Assembly (NCBI RefSeq): GCF_003112535.1
Contig: NZ_BEWA01000001.1
Coordinates: forward strand, 312,312 to 376,311
Direction: 5' to 3'
Source of the DNA: Streptomyces rishiriensis
GTDB taxonomy: Bacteria > Actinomycetota > Actinomycetes > Streptomycetales > Streptomycetaceae
DNA length: 64,000 nucleotides
Position 1 is the first letter of the stretch. The number at the start of each line of letters is the position of its first letter. A model generated the notes under the pieces. The model had not been told where the DNA came from. It saw nothing but the letters and a program-made list of their open reading frames with translations, and ran no database searches. Positions 60,704 through 64,000 of this stretch are shown here, piece after piece. The position numbers and the translations under genes were made by a program.

Positions 60704-61252
60704 CTACGGGCTGTCTCTGACGGCGCCGGAGGCGAGTCGGGTGAGCAGCCAGAAGGTGATCGCGGTGCCGGTGCCGTAGGCGACGTGTGCGCCGAGATCC
60801 CAGACCAGGACCTTTGTGTCGTACTGCCAGATCGGCCTGTAGAGCCCTGCGATCGGCAGGGTGACGTAGTCACCGGCGAACACCGCGGCACCCAACGGCA
60901 CGCCATGGACAGGGGAAGGTCTGGGCAGCGATCCGGCCACGATGCCATAGGCGGCGCCCGCAGCTGAGCCGTAGGCCCAGTGAGCGATGGTGCTCGTGAG
61001 CCAGGCGGACCCCTCAGGAAGCCGGCGCTGGGTGAAACCCTCGATGACCCGCTTCGCCACCTGCCCCGGATCGGGGGCCTTCTCCCAGCTTTCGACCGGC
61101 GCGAATTCCCAGGCGAGTGGGCTGTCCGTCCCGCCTGAGCGACGGTACTTCAGGTAGTGGACGGCATCCAGACACACCGTTCCCACCGCCCCGGCCAGCA
61201 GGCCGGCCGTGACCGCCGCGAGGGGAGTCAGCGGGTTTCTTCGGGAGCGCAT
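60704..61252 (-). CDS. Integral membrane protein, 182 aa
   Basis: ATG 61252 with GGAG eight bases upstream. Hydrophobic helices lie at residues 8-26 (LTPLAAVTAGLLAGAVGTVC), ~85-105 (STIAHWAYGSAAGAAYGIVA), ~115-135 (PLGAAVFAGDYVTLPIAGLY) and ~150-172 (LGAHVAYGTGTAITFWLLTR). The His-containing membrane motifs (TSTIAHWAYG, DLGAHVAYG) occur in a family of small actinobacterial proteins sometimes annotated as DUF1440-like. Function unknown. Confidence 0.7.
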   Translation of the reverse strand: MRSRRNPLTPLAAVTAGLLAGAVGTVCLDAVHYLKYRRSGGTDSPLAWEFAPVESWEKAPDPGQVAKRVIEGFTQRRLPEGSAWLTSTIAHWAYGSAAGAAYGIVAGSLPRPSPVHGVPLGAAVFAGDYVTLPIAGLYRPIWQYDTKVLVWDLGAHVAYGTGTAITFWLLTRLASGAVRDSP

Positions 61253-61631
61253 GACGCAATCTCCATGTCGGTCAGGGCCGAAACGATGACACCCTTCCTT
61301 ACCCGGGCCGCGGCGCACAGGCATACCGCCCGCATCGAGTATCCGGCGGCCGGCGAACGTCCGCGAGCGCAGGCGGCGAGGGACCGTGGGTGCATGCGGG
61401 GCGACGTGCAGATTCGTTTCGTGACTGCCGTCACCCACGCTCGACGCGAGCATCGGCCGTGTCGTTGAGTGATGCCCTGCCGACAGATGGTTATCGTCCC
61501 TACGGGGTCCGCGGTTACTCGCCTACGTCCAAGGGTGCGGACAGCTGATGCACAGGCGTGTGGCTCCTGCGAACAGCCGACCCCCGCAGGCGAATCCCGA
61601 CAGCGCAGGGCCGTATTTCCATTGGAGTTCC
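61253..61631. other. Divergent promoter region
   Basis: About 380 bases between the divergent membrane protein and exporter-like gene. No gene is seen. The part near 61470-61500 (GATGCCCTGCCGACAGATGG; TTATCGTCCC) is less GC-rich. The end carries TTGGAGTTCC, the ribosome site of the next gene. Confidence 0.45.
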
Positions 61632-62936
61632 ATGACCTCGGCAGGTTCCGGGCAGCGGCAAGCGCTCGCGCGCGCATTTGCTGTGGCGCGTCATGGGCGG
61701 TTGTGGCTGGTGCCGACCATCCTGTGCGCGCTGGTGGCGCTGTTCCTGACGCTGCTCTACATGGGCGGCATCCTCGACCCGAACGGAAATCTGCACCGAT
61801 TGCCGATCGCCCTGGTCGACACGGACCAGGGGCCGCCGCTGCCCGGACAGCAACAGGCCCTGGGCGCGCAGATGAGCCGGTCGGTCGTCGCATCGACCCC
61901 AGCGGGCACCGTGCAGTGGCGTCGGCTCAGCCAGGCGCAGATGCAGGACCAGCTGGCGTCGGGCCAGGTCTACGGCGCCCTGGTCATCCCAGCCGACTTC
62001 ACCACTTCGGTGGCGGCGCTGACGACGCCCCGAGCCTCGGCGCGGCCCTCCCTCACGGTCCTGACCAACCCCGGGCTGGGCAGCCTCGGCTCCTCCCTGG
62101 CCAGTCAGATCACCCAGCGTGCGGCTCACCAGGCATCCCTGACCATCGGCCGGCAGTTGACGACCCAGGCATCCAGCCAGGGCGCCGACGCCAGGACTCG
62201 TACGCTGCTGGGCGACCCGATCGGTGTCACCGTTCGGGTGGGCCACCCCATCGGCAGGCACAGCGGCCTCGGCCTGAGCGCCTTCTACTTCACCCTGCTC
62301 CTGGTGCTCACCGGGTTCGTGGGCGGAAACATCATCAACAGCGGGGTCGACGCGGGCCTGGGCTATACGGACAACGAGATCGGCCCGTGGCACACCCGGC
62401 GGCCGACGGTGCCGATCAGCCGCACACAGACGCTGCTGCTGAAGATGCTCATGACCGCGGGAATCACCGTGCTGACCACCAGCCTGTTGATGATCGCCGC
62501 AATCACGATTCTGGGCATGGACGCATCGCACCTGCCGCTGCTGTGGATCTTCTCCTACTGCGCCAGCCTGGCCGTGGGCCTGGGGGTGCAGGCCATCAAC
62601 GCGGCCTTCGGCGGGATCGGCCAGGTGGTGTCCATGTTCGTGTTCATCGCCCTGGCCCTGCCGTCCTCGGGTGCGACGATTCCCCTCCATGCCGTTCCGG
62701 GCTTCTACCGCTTCCTGGCACTGTTCGAACCGATGCGGCAACTCAGTGACGGCGTGCGATCCATCCTCTACTTCGACGCCCGGGCCGACGCCGGCCTGAC
62801 CCGCGGCTGGTCCATGATCGCCATCGGCGTTGTCCTCGCCCTGCTGTTCGGGTTCGCCATGACCCTCTACTACGACCGCAAAGGGCTGCACCGCCTGACC
62901 GCGCGGCCTTCCGCACAACCCGGTGAGACAGCGTGA
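61632..62936 (+). CDS. YhgE/Pip-type ABC-2-like membrane protein
   Basis: 434 residues from ATG 61632 (TTGGAG four bases upstream; a longer frame to 61548 lacks a ribosome site). An N-terminal transmembrane helix (LWLVPTILCALVALFLTLLY) precedes a ~190-residue extracytoplasmic domain (HRLPIALVDTDQGPPLPGQQ, LASGQVYGALVIPADFTTSV, RPSLTVLTNPGLG). Five more helices close it (GLSAFYFTLLLVLTGFVGGN, ITVLTTSLLMIAAITILGMD, GQVVSMFVFIALALPSSGAT and so on). This is the YhgE/Pip or DUF3533 layout of ABC-2-type exporters and phage-infection-protein relatives. No ATPase gene is adjacent. The exported substrate is unknown. Confidence 0.85.
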   Translation: MTSAGSGQRQALARAFAVARHGRLWLVPTILCALVALFLTLLYMGGILDPNGNLHRLPIALVDTDQGPPLPGQQQALGAQMSRSVVASTPAGTVQWRRLSQAQMQDQLASGQVYGALVIPADFTTSVAALTTPRASARPSLTVLTNPGLGSLGSSLASQITQRAAHQASLTIGRQLTTQASSQGADARTRTLLGDPIGVTVRVGHPIGRHSGLGLSAFYFTLLLVLTGFVGGNIINSGVDAGLGYTDNEIGPWHTRRPTVPISRTQTLLLKMLMTAGITVLTTSLLMIAAITILGMDASHLPLLWIFSYCASLAVGLGVQAINAAFGGIGQVVSMFVFIALALPSSGATIPLHAVPGFYRFLALFEPMRQLSDGVRSILYFDARADAGLTRGWSMIAIGVVLALLFGFAMTLYYDRKGLHRLTARPSAQPGETA

Positions 62937-63532
62937 TCGGCCCCGAACCGCCCGAGAGTGGGCACACCGTACAGCCGTCGAACAAGAAGCTGCGTCGGCC
63001 ACCTGCGACTACCAGGTCCCACAGCACACGCGGCAACCTGTCGAGGGAGTGCAAGCACGTGGAGCGTTCAACAGCCGGTGCGAGCCTTTGGCCCTGCCGC
63101 ACCGCGGTCCGCCGGGCCTGGGTCAGTTGGCCTCCCACCAGCGGTTAGTGACGTCAGCACGGGTGTCGGCCTCCCAGGCGAAGTGGCCGGAGTCGCATGC
63201 TGTTGGTCAGGCGCATGCCCAGTTACTCCGCGTCCTCTGTGCGCATGACCGCGTCGTTGCGCCCGGGCGATCGCACGCCAGCCCGGTGCACGGCGATTCA
63301 CCCGCCGGCGGCAGTCCTGAAGGCGCGGCGGCCAGGAAACCCCCCTTCGGACATCCATACCGCACGTCCAGTGGGCGGCCCGGTATGGCCGCCTGTCCGG
63401 GCGGCCACAAAACGGACCACCAGGGCGACCATCCGAACACCCATCCCTCCAGCTCGTCGTCCCTCGACTTACGGCAGAAGCGCCACGCGCTCGAATCGAG
63501 TCCCGCAACCGGGCTCACTCAACGGAGTCATC
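62937..63532. other. Long intergenic region with a hydrolase end fragment
   Basis: About 600 bases without an intact gene. On the minus strand around 63210-63135 the frame reads ACDSGHFAWEADTRADVTNR and WWEAN-stop, which looks like the C-terminus of an alpha/beta hydrolase (the GHFAWEE region with the catalytic His). The rest of that gene is missing. Between 63350 and 63530 I see only the leader of the crotonase gene. Confidence 0.45.
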
Positions 63533-64000
63533 ATGGCGTTCGCCTATTCCTCGATCCGGACTCGACTCGAAGACGGCGTTCTGTCCGCCACCCTCGACGC
63601 CGGCCCACTCAACCTCCTCGGTGTCGATCTCGTTCGTGACCTGGTCTCCCTCGTCGACACGCTGGACGACGACCCCGCCGACGTGCGCGTCGTCGTCATC
63701 GACAGCGCGTCGCCGGACTACTTCTCAGCCCACGTGGACCTCACCGCGGTCCCTCCGTACACCGCGGAGGCGGCCAAGGCGGGCGGACCCGGTGACGCCT
63801 CACTCGGGATGTTCTTGCACAGACTGTCGCGCGTTCCTGTGATCACCATCGCCAAGGTGCGCGGCCGTGCCCGCGGCGGCGGCAACGAACTCGCGCTGGC
63901 CTGCGACATGACCTTCGCGTCGCGTGAGAACGCGGTCTTCGGTCAGTTCGAGTGCGGAACCGGCGCCCTGCCCGGCGCGGGGGGGGGGGGGGGGGGGGGG
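63533..64000 (+). CDS. Enoyl-CoA hydratase/isomerase family protein, cut by window end
   Basis: ATG 63533 with CGGAG five bases upstream. The crotonase fold is clear: IRTRLEDGVLSATLDAGPLN, DVRVVVIDSASPDYFSAHVD (first oxyanion strand), ITIAKVRGRARGGGNELALA, CDMTFASRENAVFGQFECGT. The GGGNEL segment is the second oxyanion-hole region. Only the first ~150 residues are present. The last bases are a 22-base G run that translates as poly-Gly and is probably not real. Expected substrate: an enoyl- or related acyl-CoA; the specific pathway is unknown. Confidence 0.85.
   Translation, partial: MAFAYSSIRTRLEDGVLSATLDAGPLNLLGVDLVRDLVSLVDTLDDDPADVRVVVIDSASPDYFSAHVDLTAVPPYTAEAAKAGGPGDASLGMFLHRLSRVPVITIAKVRGRARGGGNELALACDMTFASRENAVFGQFECGTGALPGAGGGGGGG
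63979..64000. repeat. 22-base G homopolymer at window end
   Basis: The window ends with 22 consecutive G. It replaces the conserved continuation after the crotonase GALPGAGG motif. Such runs are typical of no-signal calls in two-colour sequencing or of contig-end artefacts. Confidence 0.8.

Noticed and set aside
1..64000. CRISPR array, phage or plasmid replication origin
   Set aside because: No regularly spaced direct repeats, no cas, integrase, terminase or replication initiator genes were seen; the only repeats are short tandem ones inside genes.

Overview
The window is high-GC DNA typical of Streptomyces or a close actinomycete: GTG/TTG starts behind strong purine-rich ribosome sites, secreted hydrolases and lectins, ROK/TetR/ArsR regulators, rare TTA codons, and no tRNA, rRNA or CRISPR array that I can recognise. 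It reads like a chromosome-arm accessory region. Housekeeping genes are nearly absent, and decayed insertion sequences (IS3, IS30, IS5, IS6 and IS256 types) and broken genes are scattered throughout. Several frameshifts sit in homopolymers, and the window ends in an artificial-looking run of G, so some 'pseudogenes' could be sequencing errors.

Layout. 1-1.2 kb: IS3 remnant with an IS30 fragment inside it. 1.3-9.6 kb: two secreted serine hydrolases, small membrane and hypothetical proteins, a VOC protein, and a secreted ricin-type lectin divergent from an ArsR-type regulator. 10-17 kb: mscL, a TetR/hydrolase divergent pair, a frameshifted phosphotransferase, and IS5, DUF6262-like and IS6 debris around a secreted anchored protein. 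17.3-39.5 kb: the main feature, a compact lipid/polyketide gene cluster. 39.7-42.4 kb: truncated histidine kinase and transposase scraps. 42.5-45.1 kb: a TRYPCO2 protein plus a trypsin-NTPase protein, a predicted conflict (defence-like) pair. 45.3-54.3 kb: a sugar-polymer region with an APC permease, a ROK regulator, a CsxA-like exo-beta-glucosaminidase and a GH141-like beta-helix enzyme. 54.8-64 kb: truncated MFS transporter, GT2 fragment, SRPBCC, DJ-1/PfpI, VOC and membrane proteins, a YhgE/ABC-2-like exporter, and an enoyl-CoA hydratase cut by the window end.

How the main cluster may work (inference from domain order). A fatty acyl-AMP ligase activates a fatty acid and loads the N-terminal ACP of a 5,020-residue synthase. 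Module 1 (KS-AT-DH-ER-KR-ACP) adds a fully reduced, probably methyl-branched unit. Module 2 (KS-AT-DH-KR-ACP) adds an alpha,beta-unsaturated unit. An NRPS-type condensation domain with an intact HHxxxD motif follows, and then a fused FkbH-like domain, the family that makes glyceryl-S-carrier from a glycolytic phosphoglycerate. No adenylation domain exists. The simplest reading is that the condensation domain joins the acyl chain to glycerate held on the ACP of the next protein, whose thioester reductase domain then releases it. An alpha/beta hydrolase with a Cys nucleophile and a divergently oriented P450 with two unusual active-site motifs complete the set. The expected product is a methyl-branched enoyl-glyceryl lipid (acylglyceraldehyde or acylglycerol type). 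At least two in-frame TTA codons suggest bldA-dependent timing, and transposase debris lies on both sides.

The ROK regulator, permease and CsxA-like enzyme look like one aminosugar/chitosan-oligomer regulon: a near-perfect 19-bp palindrome of ROK-operator type precedes the glucosaminidase, and a related palindrome lies in the regulator/permease divergent region.
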